Shown: in pieces, positions 24,147-36,151 of the stretch
How positions within the stretch are numbered: the stretch's first letter is position 1
How the letters are laid out: each line of letters starts with the position of its first letter
Source of the DNA: Triglochin maritima
Taxonomy: Eukaryota > Streptophyta > Magnoliopsida > Alismatales > Juncaginaceae
DNA length: 64,000 nt
Direction: 5' to 3'
NCBI GenBank assembly: GCA_963682175.1
Contig: OY821787.1
Location: 10,456,501 to 10,520,500, forward strand
Translations under genes and position numbers: made by a program
Notes under the pieces: generated by a model
What the model saw: the letters and a program-made list of their open reading frames with translations, nothing else
What the model was told of the DNA's origin: nothing
Database searches by the model: none

Positions 24147-25708
24147 TCTTGACTTTTTGGCCTTAATCTATGTTTTGATGATTTAATCAACCTAATCTTA
24201 ATTGTAATCAATATAGAGTAGCACATAGATTGCATAGCATGTATATTGTATTATGTTAACCTCTACAAGTGATCAAGACTCAAGGAAGAAAGGAAATCAA
24301 GTCAAGACATGTAATAAAGCTCACTTGAAGACATGTAATCTTGATTTATTTTGAGTCTTAGGAACTATGTGTACTTGAGCATACTTGAGCTAAAAACTAA
24401 TCAAACACACACTAGGTTCCTTATAGACATCACACACAAAATTTTACATCATTTGGACTTCAATAGATCACCGAAACTAGGACCGGAAAACACTTAAACC
24501 AAACTTGAACTGTCACGGCCAAATCGGTTAACCGGAATGAGTTCATCGTTCGACCGATTGGGTCTATTTATTTTGTTAAAGATTCTAGTGTTAAACTGGT
24601 CGACCGTTTTGACCAATTCGTTCGACCGTCTACACTTGTCACATGACCGTTAGACTTGTCGTTTTCTACAACGGTCGGATTTCCCAAAACCTCAATTTTA
24701 CCAAACTTTTGGTCGACCGAAACTTACCTAGAGGTCGACCAATCAAACAATCTTTGCTGGCCATGAACACTCTAGAAGTTTCCGGTCGAACGTTTCCTGG
24801 ACCCTGGTCGACCAAAACTCAATTTCTTCTTAAACCCAGAAGTGCCTGGAAGTTTCAGGTTGAACTTACCATTTGCCTAGTTTGACCGATCCATTTTTAC
24901 CAAACCAAAACCCCTAGAACAATCGATCGATCCCCATATTAAGTTTGACAGTTCACTTAAGTGAACATATGTTATAGCCAGATTTGACAAACCGGTCGAC
25001 CGGTATACCCGATACGGTCGACTAGTTATGTTCTGAAATGTGACTTGCACTTCACTGTTGTATGTTTCTTACACAATCACTTACCCATTTAACCCCAACG
25101 GCTATAACTCACTTAGAGCTTATAAATAGGTGTTGCCTTGACACAATTACACAACTCCTACAATTCCTATTGTCATATACACCTAAGAGAATGCTCCAAG
25201 TCTATCATTCCCTAAATCCTACTCTCCAAGCTAAACTTTCACACTTTAGTTTCAAATCCTATCATACTCTAAGTGTGCTCAAGTTAGAGAGTGAGTGATC
25301 CACTCAAACATTGTCTGTAAAGAAGCAATGACTTCGGTGAAAGCCCAAAGTGTCCCTCTCGGGTTGTGAGAGGAAGAATGTCAAGCTTGCGAGGGTGTTC
25401 GCAGCACTTGCGGTGTAAAAGGGAGATGTTAAGACATGAGCGGAGCTCGAGGGAGATATAAAAGGGAGGTGTAAAATGAGATCGGATAGTTAAGACATGA
25501 GCGGAGCTCGAGGGAGATCGAGCGGAGCTTGCAAGAGAGGAAGTAGGCGGGGGCTGAACCTCTATAAAAATCACTGGGTCTCATCTTGCGGTTTGCTTCT
25601 TTTTTTGTTTTTACTTGTTTGTCTTGTTTAATTCCTCCGCACATATATTGCTTAAACAGTAGACAATTAGCTTAAAATGATTAGAACGAAGCCATATATC
25701 TACCTACA
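24147..25708 (+). repeat. 5' LTR of element C
   Basis: 1562 bp. Between about 24520 and 25030 it holds many GGTCGACC/GGTCAACC palindromic motifs (exact CGGTCGACCG at 24993-25002). Near 25415-25540 a segment ending 'gacatgagcggagctcgagg' is duplicated relative to the 3' LTR. Ends 'cctaca'. The first bases (TCTTGAC) have diverged from the TGTTGG of the 3' LTR. Confidence 0.8.
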
Positions 25709-25760
25709 TTTGGTATCAGAGCTTTGTAAGTTAAATTGCATACTTAATCGTCTTTTTAGC

Positions 25761-25882
25761 ATGACATCCACATCTAATCATGTAGAACTATTAAGCACAA
25801 CTAGGCGTCATTTGCTTAATGGGTCAAATTACGATTATTGAAAGAATAGGAGGAAAATATTCCTAATTTCTAGTGAAAACGT
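25761..25882 (+). pseudogene. Element C gag, N-terminal piece
   Basis: ATG at 25761 opens a frame MTSTSNHVELL..LNGSNYDYWK, the usual start of Copia Gag (a substrate-like 'NGxNYxxWK' motif). It has decayed nearby and is cut at 25883 by element B. The frame resumes at 36152 with DLKYWIF. Gag would form the particle shell. Confidence 0.65.
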
Positions 25883-27397
25883 TGTATTAATTACCACAAG
25901 TGCATGGTAGCGATGAAGCAGTGGCAAGTACGGGTCGATCCACGGGGAGGTGAGTAGCCTATGGTTTGTCAGAAATCAAGTGGCAATAAAGGGGAAAGAG
26001 AATTGGTTATGCTAAGCTAAACTACACTAAACTAGTAAGTAAGAAATGCGAAAGACAGCAACGAAAGATTGGAAATCAAGAAGAGAAACCCCTAAGGGGT
26101 GGATTGTGCACACATATGAAGTGAACTAAGTGATGAATGATGCATGTACGCATGTATGTGTATGTGTCGTATGTGTATTGTCATGCATAGGAAGTGTCTA
26201 AATATGTGGTAAAACCTATCAATCCATTCACACAATGTATCGTCAATTACTACTAAATTATCATAAGATTAGGCTCAGCATGAGAAGTGTCTAAAGATAT
26301 GGCAAGACTCATTAAAAACCATGAACTCATGTGAAGAACAAAGGTAAGCATGATTGGTGTCTATAACCCATCAAAACAAAGTTTCTTCAATCAATCAAGC
26401 AAGCAACCACAAATACAAACAATTAACTAACATGTAGCATATTCAACAGGAAATTTCAGTCAATAAACATGAGGAAAAATTAAGCATGGGAAGTTTCTAA
26501 ATCTTATGGCAAAACCCATCAAAAATCCCCAACATGTAGATGATTAAAATACCCCCGATGAACATATAAACATGCAAGTCTACACAATCAAAAATTTATC
26601 AAACATCAAAACTTCACAACATATATCTACATCATCTCCACCCCAAAGTGGGATGGAACTACTCACTAATCATTAAGAAAAGAAAAGAAAACGAAACTAA
26701 ACTAAGCATGCAAGAAGTAAAAGAATTGAAAGAGACAATTTGAAACTAACTAAGAAAAATATTTTATTAACATGACTCACATTACAAGTAGCATTATTCT
26801 CCACTTGAGTTTTGCTTCGAGGCTTTACTCGAAGTAGAGAGAATGCCACCAAGCAATGAGTGAACACAAAATGAGAGGAAGAGTTCTATTTATAGCCATA
26901 AAAAAGGTAACCGAGAACAATTCCCTGGTATGGGATTAAACAAATACTATAAATGGACATAAAACAACATAATACACGACCTGATTAAACCATGAAACTT
27001 TTGAACCAATTTAGACCGCCAATTGGCGGTCCAGATATCTTGATTGAGTCTGGGTTTCGGTGGTTCGTTGCTGACTTGATTTCTTGATGTTTTATGAACC
27101 TGATTTGGTTGTTGATGTTTGGGGCCGGATCTAATTGCCAAAATACTCCTCATGATGGTGTGGAGTTTCTTGATTTCCTCATTAGTCCTTTTGATTTTAC
27201 ATCCAGGTCCTTCTCTTGCACCTCAGCCCATAAGTCTTGCAACTTAGTCATTTTTCTTGCCTTTAAGTCCTTTTTAGTCTATTTTTCTCAAACATGTTTA
27301 TTCCTGAAACTTAAATATAAAACTCGTTAACTAGCATTAGTTAGGCTAAAAATAAAGGATATAAGACACAAATATATGCATGATATGATGTCAATCA
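25883..27397 (-). repeat. 3' LTR of element B
   Basis: About 1515 bp, ending CAATCA at 27397 in plus orientation. The exact palindrome GACCGCCAATTGGCGGTC lies at 27014-27031. The left terminus differs from the 5' LTR by loss of about 10 bp. Confidence 0.8.
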
Positions 27398-27412
27398 AAT
27401 ACCCCCACATCT

Positions 27413-29081
27413 AACTTTTGCTAGTCCTGAGCAAAACAAAGAAAGAGAAAAATGAAAGAAAGGAAAAATCATTCGTAAAACAGCAAAATCCTAACTCACT
27501 TTCGTAGGAATCAAGGTTGCACTTAGCATGTGCAACAATCCGTTAAACCTCCATGTCGCCAAGGAGGAGGTGTGTTGTCTCTTGAGGGTTTTCACCCACA
27601 AAATCCGAACAATATGCATTATTCAACCTAGCAACACAACCCGATGGGCTTATTTTCGCCAATCATCAGACACGATAATTCTATGGGCCGACAGAATATA
27701 TGTAATCAATCCACACACCTAGCCTAATGAACCATTCGTGCAAGTTCGTTGAGGACTTAAGTGACAAACATGGGCAACCTTAACATCCTCAAGTGATACA
27801 AAGTGTAAAGTTCATTAAGGTTCTTATTTGCATTACCATTTCCTTTTTTTCTTTTGTTTTTCTTTTTTTCTAGTTGGTGTGTAATTCTCCCAGGGTCAGG
27901 TTCGTGCATCATTATCTATGAGAACTTACACTATCATATACACCCTTCCCCACATCTCCACATAGAGCGATCCCTACCACCCGTGTAACGAGAGTTTGGT
28001 CGGTGCATTCCAAGTCAGATGACTCGAAAGCACCAAGCACTAAGTCCCCTCGGACCTAATTTCCCGAGTGATAGGAGTCGTGCGAGAAGAGAGAACACCA
28101 CTTATTTATTTCTTATCTACATGGGAACCAAAACTCCTACACTGAAAGTTTCAAAACAAGATTTTAAGGGTCCGTGACTACGACAAACTTCATTATATTA
28201 ACAGACACGAATTATTTGACTCACTAGGTTCAGGGTGGACTTCTTTATTTCTTTGAGTACCGAAACCCTATGATTATAAGTCCTCCGTGGGAAGACCAGG
28301 GTGCATCCTTACGACTAGATAAGACCTAAAGCCAGTATACTAGATATCCTAATGCATCATGTTCAAGTCAATTCTGGGAGATTCTCTTTTGATTGCCTCA
28401 AAACAATTTTGCATACGCTAAAAACACACAAAATATTTTCATTCGCAAACACATGAATATTTTCAAAGAAATGAAAATTTTAAAGCACTAGGCAAGCAAA
28501 ATAAGACAAGTCACCCAAGGATCATGGCAAACAGATATATCAATATTAAATGCAATACACTAACATGACCCTAACAATACAAACAAAAGGAAACAAAAAC
28601 AAAAGGAGAAAGACTCGACTATGTACACACATAACCCCCCCCAAACACACTTACTTCATGCATTGTCCTCAATGAATGTGAGTATGATACTACATGGATT
28701 TTTGCATGAAAAAGAATAGATCTCACCAACGTGAAACACAAGGAAAGTTTCATGGTCATGTTGATGGACATAAACCCGAAGTCCCAAAAACCTGTGAGAT
28801 ACTTAAGAAAGGAGACAAATACGTCAAACAAATGTGGCACAAATACTCAAGGGTTGGGGTCACACTAACCACTGCTCACTTGCGGAGCCTTTTATGTGTT
28901 TTTTTCCTATTCTAAACAAGATATATACGGCAACAAGGATATTCTCATAATCATTTGGTCAAGGAACATCAAATTAGAACATCGAGTCATGCAGACCAAA
29001 GATTTGCCAAGATGGGCCTGCTTCATTGGTACTCTGAAGTGTCTTGAGGGGTGAAAGGTCAAAGTTGAAAGGCTCTAACCT
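27413..29081 (-). other. 3' non-coding region of element B
   Basis: Similar to 13190-14740 (plus) of element A. Contains a G-run (plus 'cccccccc' near 28640) at the same place as in A, about 1.2 kb from the LTR. No gene. Confidence 0.6.
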
Positions 29082-29561
29082 CTAATGATATTGGTTGGGT
29101 GTAGGCAACATAAATGAGTCGAGTTGTGTTGCCTCACTAGGGTTTAGTTGCTGATCGAACAAAACCCTCCAATCAATAGGTGGGTGCATCGGAATGAGTT
29201 CCTCAAGCTCATTCGAGAGATGCAGCACACCTTCTTCACTAAGATTGGGTCTTCTCCCCAAGCCATCCAACAAGGACCACCCTGCCTCCTTTGTATTATC
29301 ATGCATAAGCTCGATTGCAGGTGGGTCCTTGTTAGAGTCAATATGAAGCTCAAAAGGCTCAATTGCCGTGGGACATGGGGTGGAGACACCTTCTGATATG
29401 GGCATATGCTGAGGTGTGTCGCCCTCATTTACAGTCTCAACTGAATCATCTGACAAACACTCCCTTTGTACATTCATGTTTGATGCCAGCTCACTCTGAT
29501 CCATTGCAAAGTTAGGCAATGATTTTTCGCTGGGCACATGAACATTCTCAATGAGTTGCAT
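29082..29561 (-). CDS. Element B protein of unknown function
   Basis: An uninterrupted 159-residue frame rich in Glu, Pro and Ser. Its C-terminal half (…ELEELIPMHPPIDWRVLFD…) parallels the second coding region of element A (12440-13172). It follows the protease region and precedes the 3' non-coding part. No hydrophobic segment, zinc motif or catalytic motif is seen. An initiating Met may not be used: the homologous region in A extends further upstream, so this may be the tail of a longer polyprotein. Being conserved in two element families without pol suggests a retained role, but this is inference. Confidence 0.5.
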   Translation of the reverse strand: MQLIENVHVPSEKSLPNFAMDQSELASNMNVQRECLSDDSVETVNEGDTPQHMPISEGVSTPCPTAIEPFELHIDSNKDPPAIELMHDNTKEAGWSLLDGLGRRPNLSEEGVLHLSNELEELIPMHPPIDWRVLFDQQLNPSEATQLDSFMLPTPNQYH

Positions 29562-29644
29562 TGGTGTTAGGGGTGTTTGTTGATTTTGTAGTGCTTTCTC
29601 TAATTGGCGATGAGGTTGAGATTTAAAGGTTGGTCCAATGGCTC

Positions 29645-30256
29645 CTATTGCCTACCAGAGTTGAACACATGAAACTCGACACTCATGTTACCCAATGAAA
29701 GCTTCATGATACCATTTCTACAGTTAATTAAGACGTTGGAGGTTGTCAGAAATGGTCTACCCAAAATCAAAGGTATTTGACAGTGGGTGTTGGCAACAGG
29801 GTTGGTATCGAGGACGACAAAATTTGCTGGAAATATAAAATCTCCAATTTTGATGAGCACATCTTCAATAATCACCTTTGGGACAAAAATGGATCTATCC
29901 GCCAATTGGAGGGTGATCTTAGTTGGTTTCAGTTCTCCCAATATCAATTGTTGATAAACAGAAAATGGGAGGAGGTTGACCGTTGATCTTAAATTAAGCA
30001 ATACATTACTCATGCTAGTGTCCTATATCCTACAGTGAATAGTAGGACACCCAAGGTTCTTGTACTTTGTGTATGTGGGATTGGACAAAAATGAGCTTAC
30101 ACTTGCAGTTAAGAATGCTTTCTTAGGAAAATTGGTCTTCCTCTTGGTTGGGCAGAGATCTTTTAACACTTTGGCATATTGAGGTATTTGTTGGATGACA
30201 TCCAACAAGGGGATGTTAATCTTCACTTGCTTAAAGTCCTCTAATATCTTATACAT
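29645..30256 (-). pseudogene. Element B aspartic protease region
   Basis: Two frames read 'FKQVKINIPLLDVIQQIPQYAKVLKDLC' (30256-30023) and then 'STVNLLPFSVYQQL..TLQLADRSIFVPKVIIEDVLIKIGDF' (30013-29645). Both align without effort with 63540-63990 of the last element in the window, where the active-site triad context is LLDLGASVNLLPYSVY. Here the Asp-Leu-Gly-Ala part is replaced by 'LNLRST', and a stop separates the two frames, so the protease is inactive. The segment after it goes straight to the unknown protein, without the reverse transcriptase expected next in an autonomous element. Confidence 0.75.
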
Positions 30257-30872
30257 TGTGTCACTCTACTTTTTGGTTAACCTACTAGGATAGGGAGCTT
30301 TTGGCGGGTAGATTTTTTGCGGTGCCTGAGAAAGAGGCGTTAGTGTATTACCCTCACCCTCTTCTTCACCATCATTCCCACTAAGGGGCTGCACAGATGA
30401 TGTTGGTGGCAATGAAATGTGATTGTCAACCTGCTTTCAATTCCTTAAGGTTACAATGACGTTGACATGGTGAACAGGTTCCTTCACATGGTTCACTTGC
30501 CGACACCGAGGTACAAAACTCTCATTTTGCATGTGTTGTTGCTGGTACATGCGGGGGTTAGACTCATGTTGGCTTGACAAAGTCCCTCTCTCTCTCTCTC
30601 TCATGTATAGAGTAAGCCAATTGGCCCATCTGAACTCTAAAGATTTGATGGTTTGCTGATTTGAAGTGAGAACTTGACTTGTGGATGACATAAAGTTTTT
30701 TATCGAGTTCTCGAGTCCACGAGTCAAGGTCTCAAGTGAATTGAATTGATTTCCATATTATTGGAATTTGGGAAGCCCGATTGATTGGTGATTTGAGCTT
30801 GGGGTGGTTGATAAGATGGTGCATGCATGGGAGGTTGGTGTGGTTGGTAAGGTGGTCGAGAGAAGTTTGAAG

Positions 30873-32380
30873 TGTTACGATCTATGGCCCTCTAATAGAT
30901 AGTAAAATGCGGAATTAAAAATAATTATCGAAGGATTAAGGAAGAGACAATTGCAAACGACAAATTCGTCGACACCAGAGTTTAGAGAGGTTCGGCACCC
31001 ACACCCGGGTCCTAGTCCTCCTCTCAAGCCTCGCTCGATCCCCCGAGCCTCGCTTACGGTTCCACTAACCAATCTCCGTTCCGGACCAAGATCAACGTCG
31101 TTTACAACACCTCGCCTCGCTCGTGTCTCCTCTCACAACCCGAGAGGGAGCTTCCTCGAAGCTTTACAACTTGGTGATTCTTGAATAAGGAATTGGTATC
31201 ACAATCTAACTAACACTCTACACTTCAGCACACTTTCATATTGATATGGAATTGGATATGCAAGTGGTGAAGTTTATGCTTGAGTTTTGTGGATTGAGAG
31301 CTTGAAGATGGAGATGATTTGGCTTTGAGTATTGGATAGATAGGAAGTGTTCAAGATCTTCAAAACCAACAAATGAGGTCTTATTTATAAGCTTTCAAGC
31401 TCAACTAGCCATTTGGGAGTTGGTGGGGAAATAGACCAAAAGGAATGCAAGATGTGACTTAAGCTCGGGCAGAAATCGTGTCGTCTTCGGTCAACCGTAA
31501 TCCAAACGGTAGTCTGAAGAATTGGTCTCAATGAATAACTCGGTTGACCAATTATGTATCGGATCACCGTTCACCAACCTCCATTATCTTTTATCTATTT
31601 AGCCCTAATTAAGTTCGGTTCACCAAAGTCTATTCGGTTCACCGTTCTATGGTGGACAGTAGAATTGGTTGGTCTCTGATCTACTCAAGTTTGGTTGACC
31701 GTGTACACTTCGGTAGACCGAAGTTAACGTGGGTTTTATGCTGACATTGAGTGGGAAATTGGTTTATCGATAACGGTCAAGTGTCACGTGTAAATAGTCG
31801 TTGGGCTCAGCCAATAAGGAATCGGTTGACCGATAGGTATTCGGTCGCCCGAAATGGGACAAGTCATTTGGGCTCTAGGGACTCTATTTGAAAGCGACCG
31901 TTGCAGCAAAGTCCAAAACCGGTCCTAGGCTATTCGGTCGACCGAAGGTGGTTCGGTCTTCCGTTGGGGCAATTCCAGAGAACACCTAAGTTTGACTGGT
32001 AGGAAGTATTCAAGTATCCGAAAGGTGTTCGGTGGACCGAACTAGATAGGATTTGGTCAACCGAAATACGTTCGGTTTACCGTTGAATGACGGGATAGAA
32101 TCCTAGTGCTCAAGTTTACAAAAAACCTTATGGACTCAATAAATACAAAGTTACATGTCTTGGTCCAAAGCTTTGATTACAAGTATTGTGTCTTATTGTC
32201 TTTGTCCCAATAATCATTTCCTTGATTGTTTTGATCAACCTATTAAGATGATTGCAAGTATACAAATATATATGCAATCCATGTCATCGTGTTTGCTCAC
32301 TTTGATTGATTAGGTTGATTGATTAAGATTAGTTTAATTAATCATCAAAATTAATATAGATTAAGGAAAAAAAGCCAACA
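30873..32380 (-). mobile_element. Solo LTR (Sirevirus-like) inside the gag of element B
   Basis: Termini TGTTACG (30873) and GCCAACA (32380). The minus-strand start TGTTGGC..CCTTAATCTAT resembles the LTR start of element C (38396). Flanking TGAAG (30868-30872) and TTAAG (32381-32385) match at 4 of 5. The region at 31480-32100 is packed with CGGTCAACCG/CGGTCGACCG-type motifs. The GC-rich part (30950-31150) lies near the 3' end of the LTR and explains the open frames there. Confidence 0.75.
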
Positions 32381-33579
32381 TTAAGGACCACCAAGGGCAT
32401 TGTTTTGGTTCCATGAAAAGTTAGGGTGGTTCCTCCATCCAAGGCTATATGATGATGAGTATGGGTCGTTCATGGATCTATCATAGATGACATTGACATA
32501 TTCCATCTCAAGAGGAATGGATGCACACTCGCCTCCTTTATAACGTATCCTACCACATATATGATGGGGAACTGGACCAGATGCAGACACACCTTGCTTG
32601 TTTTGGAGCTCAATCGAATCCATGCGGCGCATTAAGGCCTCCATGCGTGCCTCGGTGGTAGTAGTGGTATCGACATCAAATGCAGCACCCGATCTAGTCG
32701 AGTTTGCATTTACAATCCTCACTCCTATGCTAGATGATGGTGATGATTCCCTCACACTCTCCCACTACATGGTCTTCTCAGCAATGTTTTCTAGGAAATC
32801 TCTGCCTCCCTTTCGTCATTTCCTAAGAACTCTCCTTCACACATGGACACAAAGAGTGTCCGGGACGAGATGTGAAGACCCTCGTAAACAATCTAACAAA
32901 GGTGCCACAACTCGATGCCACAGTGAGGGCATGAGGATAGTAGCTCTTTGAACTACTCTAAGTATGCATGAAATGTTTCGGTCTCATGTTGATAAAATGA
33001 ATTGATTTCGTTCCTCAATTTTTGAGTCTGATGATTTGGGAAGTACTTCTTGAGAAATGCATATTGAAATTTATCCCAAGTCCAAAAGGCATTCGCCTGG
33101 TTGTTGTACAACCACTTCTTTGCATCATCCTTTAGTGCAAAAGGGATAAGCATAAGATGGATAGAGTCGGTGCTAAGTTGTTGCAGTTTGAACATAGCAC
33201 GAACCTCCTCAAATTCCCTGAGAAAGATATAGGGATCACCCTTCCTAGTGAAGGGAGGGAGCATGGAGATAAATTGAGGGTTAACCTCAAAGTGGTTCCC
33301 ATTTGCCTTGGGTAATACGATGCAAGAAGTTAAAGCAATACGGCTCGGGTAGCATCGATCACGTAGAGAAATGGGAATAGGAACAGGTGGAATAGGTGGG
33401 TCCAGCAACTGCTCCTCCTCACGGTACTGAGCAGCCATGGAACCTAGATTGTGTGCGATACGAGAAGGGAAAGTCATCGAGAAATTGACTACCGAGACCG
33501 GATTGACGACACGCATCGTCAAACGGTCACTCTCGTCTCGTGCCCACACAAGCATGCACAAAAGTGCACACATGAACAA
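32381..33579 (-). pseudogene. Element B Gag
   Basis: Frame 33579-32953 encodes a Ty3-type Gag: 'ISLRDRCYPSR', 'PPFTRKGDPYIFLREFEE', 'IPFALKDDAKKWLY', 'FLKKYFPNHQTQKLRNEI'. This is the capsid-type retrotransposon Gag domain, closely parallel to 61890-62280. After a stop at 32953 the protein decays, then 32755-32381 carries the C-terminal part with a degraded zinc knuckle (HHICGRIRYKGGEC has lost the first Cys and the His). The solo LTR at 30873-32380 cuts the frame, and remnants go on at 30727. The capsid part still uses an open frame of over 200 residues, suggesting fairly recent decay. Confidence 0.75.
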
Positions 33580-34601
33580 TTTTTTTTAACAACCAAAGAA
33601 GAATGTGCGTAGAGGAGAAGACGGGAGGACACAGAAGAGAGGGAATGACTCAGGAGAGAAGGGAAGAAACCTTTATGCTATGGTGGGAAGGTATTGGTAG
33701 AAGCACACAAGCAAACAAGGCTCAGACAACCTATGGTCCCTATAGGTCCATACAGCTAGACGACGCCTAACTGCGAGGTCACGTCGCCTCAACATTCCTC
33801 ACCTCCCTACGATGAGGACCACAAAGCCCATCAAGTGAGCCAAGATCCGGAGACGACTCTCCTGCTATCGACGGAGTGAGCGATGCTGATCAGGCCATGA
33901 CGGTCGCGACCGGATCACTCTCGTAATACGCCCGAGATCCTTAGGGCCAATGTCTACTTGATTTTAAAATTAGGCTCTTGATTAGTGTGGTTTTTTAGGA
34001 GAAGGAAAGGGTGATGAAATCCCCCACCAAATCTTATATGGGACAACCGCTCCTTAGTAGCGTTTTGGAGTCCAAATCTATAAATCAACTCTCAGAACAA
34101 ACGCTCAACTCACACTTGTTGTAATGCAATTCCGACTAACTAATGTATGGTCGTACCAAATGCATGAATGAGTGTAGGAGATGTGTACCTAACGTCGGCG
34201 CACAACAACTGAAAGTAAAGCTAAAACAAAAGACAAACTACGTGCCTATGTCAAGTATATGATGCATGACCTAAACAAGCAAGAATGCCTAATCTTTTGC
34301 TTTGGATTTTAGGGTCCAAGTTGCTTAAAACGGGATTGATTATTGATCTGGGGGCAAACTACAAGTCAAAACACTCCAAATTGAGCCCCAGACCTCTATG
34401 TTGAGACACCAAACAACCAGAAGAAAGAACAGTGCAAGCAGAGCTCACCAGGCCGCCAGTTGGTGGTCTATTTGTCTATGTTGGCCTCCCAACTTCTTCT
34501 GGTGCCTTCCCTTGATCTTTTGAGCCTCCCGAAACAAAAAAAACTACAAAACACAAATTAAATCCACTTGAATCGTCCAAACCAGAGTCTGGACTGACAC
34601 C

Positions 34602-34619
34602 TCCCCGGCAACGGTGTCA
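34602..34619 (-). other. Primer binding site of element B
   Basis: Read on the minus strand TGACACCGTTGCCGGGGA. Compared with the usual TGGCGCC... it shows G-to-A changes at two sites, the pattern left by deamination of methylated DNA. Confidence 0.75.
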
Positions 34620-34625
34620 AAAACT

Positions 34626-36151
34626 TGTTTAAACATTTTATTAATTACCGCAAGTGCACGGTCGTGATGAAGCGGTGGCAAGTACAGGTCGATACACGGT
34701 TGAGGTGAGTAGCCTATGGTTTATCAGAAATCAAGAGGCCAAAAGGGGAAAGAGATTTGGTTATGTTAAGGTAAACTGCACTAAACTAGTAAGTAAGAAA
34801 TGCGAAAGAAAACAACAAAAGATTGGAAATAAAAAAGAGAAACCCATAAGGGGTGGAGTGTGCACACATATGAAGTGGAATAAGTGATGAATGATGCACG
34901 TAAGCACGTATGGGTATGCGTCGTGTGTGTGTGTGTTGTCATGCATAGGAAGTGTCTAAAGATGTGGCAAAACCTATCCATCCATTCACACAATGTATCG
35001 GCAATTACTACTTGATTATCATAAGATTATGCTCAGCATGAGAAGTGTCTAAAGATATGGCAAGACTCATCAAAAACCATGAACTCATGTGAAGAACAAG
35101 GGTAAGCATGGGAGGTGTCTAAATCTTATGGCAAAACCCATCAAAACAAAGTTTCTTCAATCAATCAAGCAAGCAACCACAAATACAAACACTTAACGAA
35201 CAAGTAGCATATTCAACAGGAAATTTCTGTCAATAAACATGAGTAAACTAAGCATGGGAAGTGTCTAAATCTTATGGTAAAACCCATCAAAAATCCCCCA
35301 ACATGTAGATGATTAAAATACCCCCGATGAACATATAAACATGCAAGTCTACACAATCAAAAATTTATCAAACATCAAAACTTCACAACATATATCTACA
35401 TCATTTCCACCCCCCAAAGGGGAACAGAACTACTCAATAATCATTAAGAAAAGAAAAGAAAACGAAATTAAACTAAGCATGCAAGAATTGAAAGGGACAA
35501 TATGAAACTAACTAAGAAAATTATTTTATTAACATGACTCACATTACAAGTAGCATTCTTCTCCACTTGAGTTTTGCTTCATGGATTTACTCCAAGTAGG
35601 GAGAATGCCATCAAGCAATGGGTGAATAAAAAAGGAGATGAGGAGTTATATTTATAGCCATAAAAAAGGTAATCGAGGACAATCCACCAGTATGGGACTA
35701 AACGAATACTATAAATGGACATAAAACAACATAATACATGACTCGACTCAACAATGAAACTTTTGGACCACCAATTGGCGCTCCAGATATCTTTGATAAA
35801 GTCTGAATTTTGGTGGTTCGTTGCTGACTTGATTTCTTGATGGTTTATGAACCCGAGTTCGTTGTTGATGTTTGGGCTGGATCTAATTGCCAAAATACTC
35901 CTTATGATAGTGTGGAGCTTCTTGATTTCCTCATTAGTCATTTTGGTTTTACATCCGGGTCCTTCTCTCTTGCACCTCAGTCCATAAGTCTTGTAACTTA
36001 GTCCTTTTCTTGCTTTTAAGTCCCTTCTTAGTGTATTCTTCTCAAACCTATTTATTCCTGATACTTAAACATAAAACTCATTACGTAGCATTACTTAGGC
36101 TTTAAAAAAAGGATATAAGACACAAATATATGCATGACATGATGTCAATCA
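34626..36151 (-). repeat. 5' LTR of element B
   Basis: 1526 bp; TGTTTAAACA at 34626 to CAATCA at 36151. Almost the same as 25883-27397 throughout. The palindrome here is degraded (about 35765-35782). A CA/TG microsatellite lies at 34925. Confidence 0.8.

Larger units (their letters stand above)
25883..36151 (-). mobile_element. Ty3-type (Athila/Tat-like) non-autonomous retrotransposon B
   Basis: Minus-strand element. 5' LTR 34626-36151, 3' LTR 25883-27397. Primer binding site at 34602-34619. Polypurine tract (plus-strand complement at 27398-27412) reads AGATGTGGGGGTATT on the minus strand, directly before the LTR. Coding order on the minus strand: Gag, decayed zinc knuckle, aspartic protease, then the same unknown protein as in element A. 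No reverse transcriptase or integrase. Inserted in the gag of element C: flanks read 'SSENV' and 'DLKYW' on either side. The target duplication is not clean (left end probably lost a few bases). Confidence 0.8.

Noticed and set aside
30951..31184. GC-rich open frames on both strands as a small gene
   Set aside because: They lie within the solo LTR at 30873-32380 near its 3' end; no family signature.
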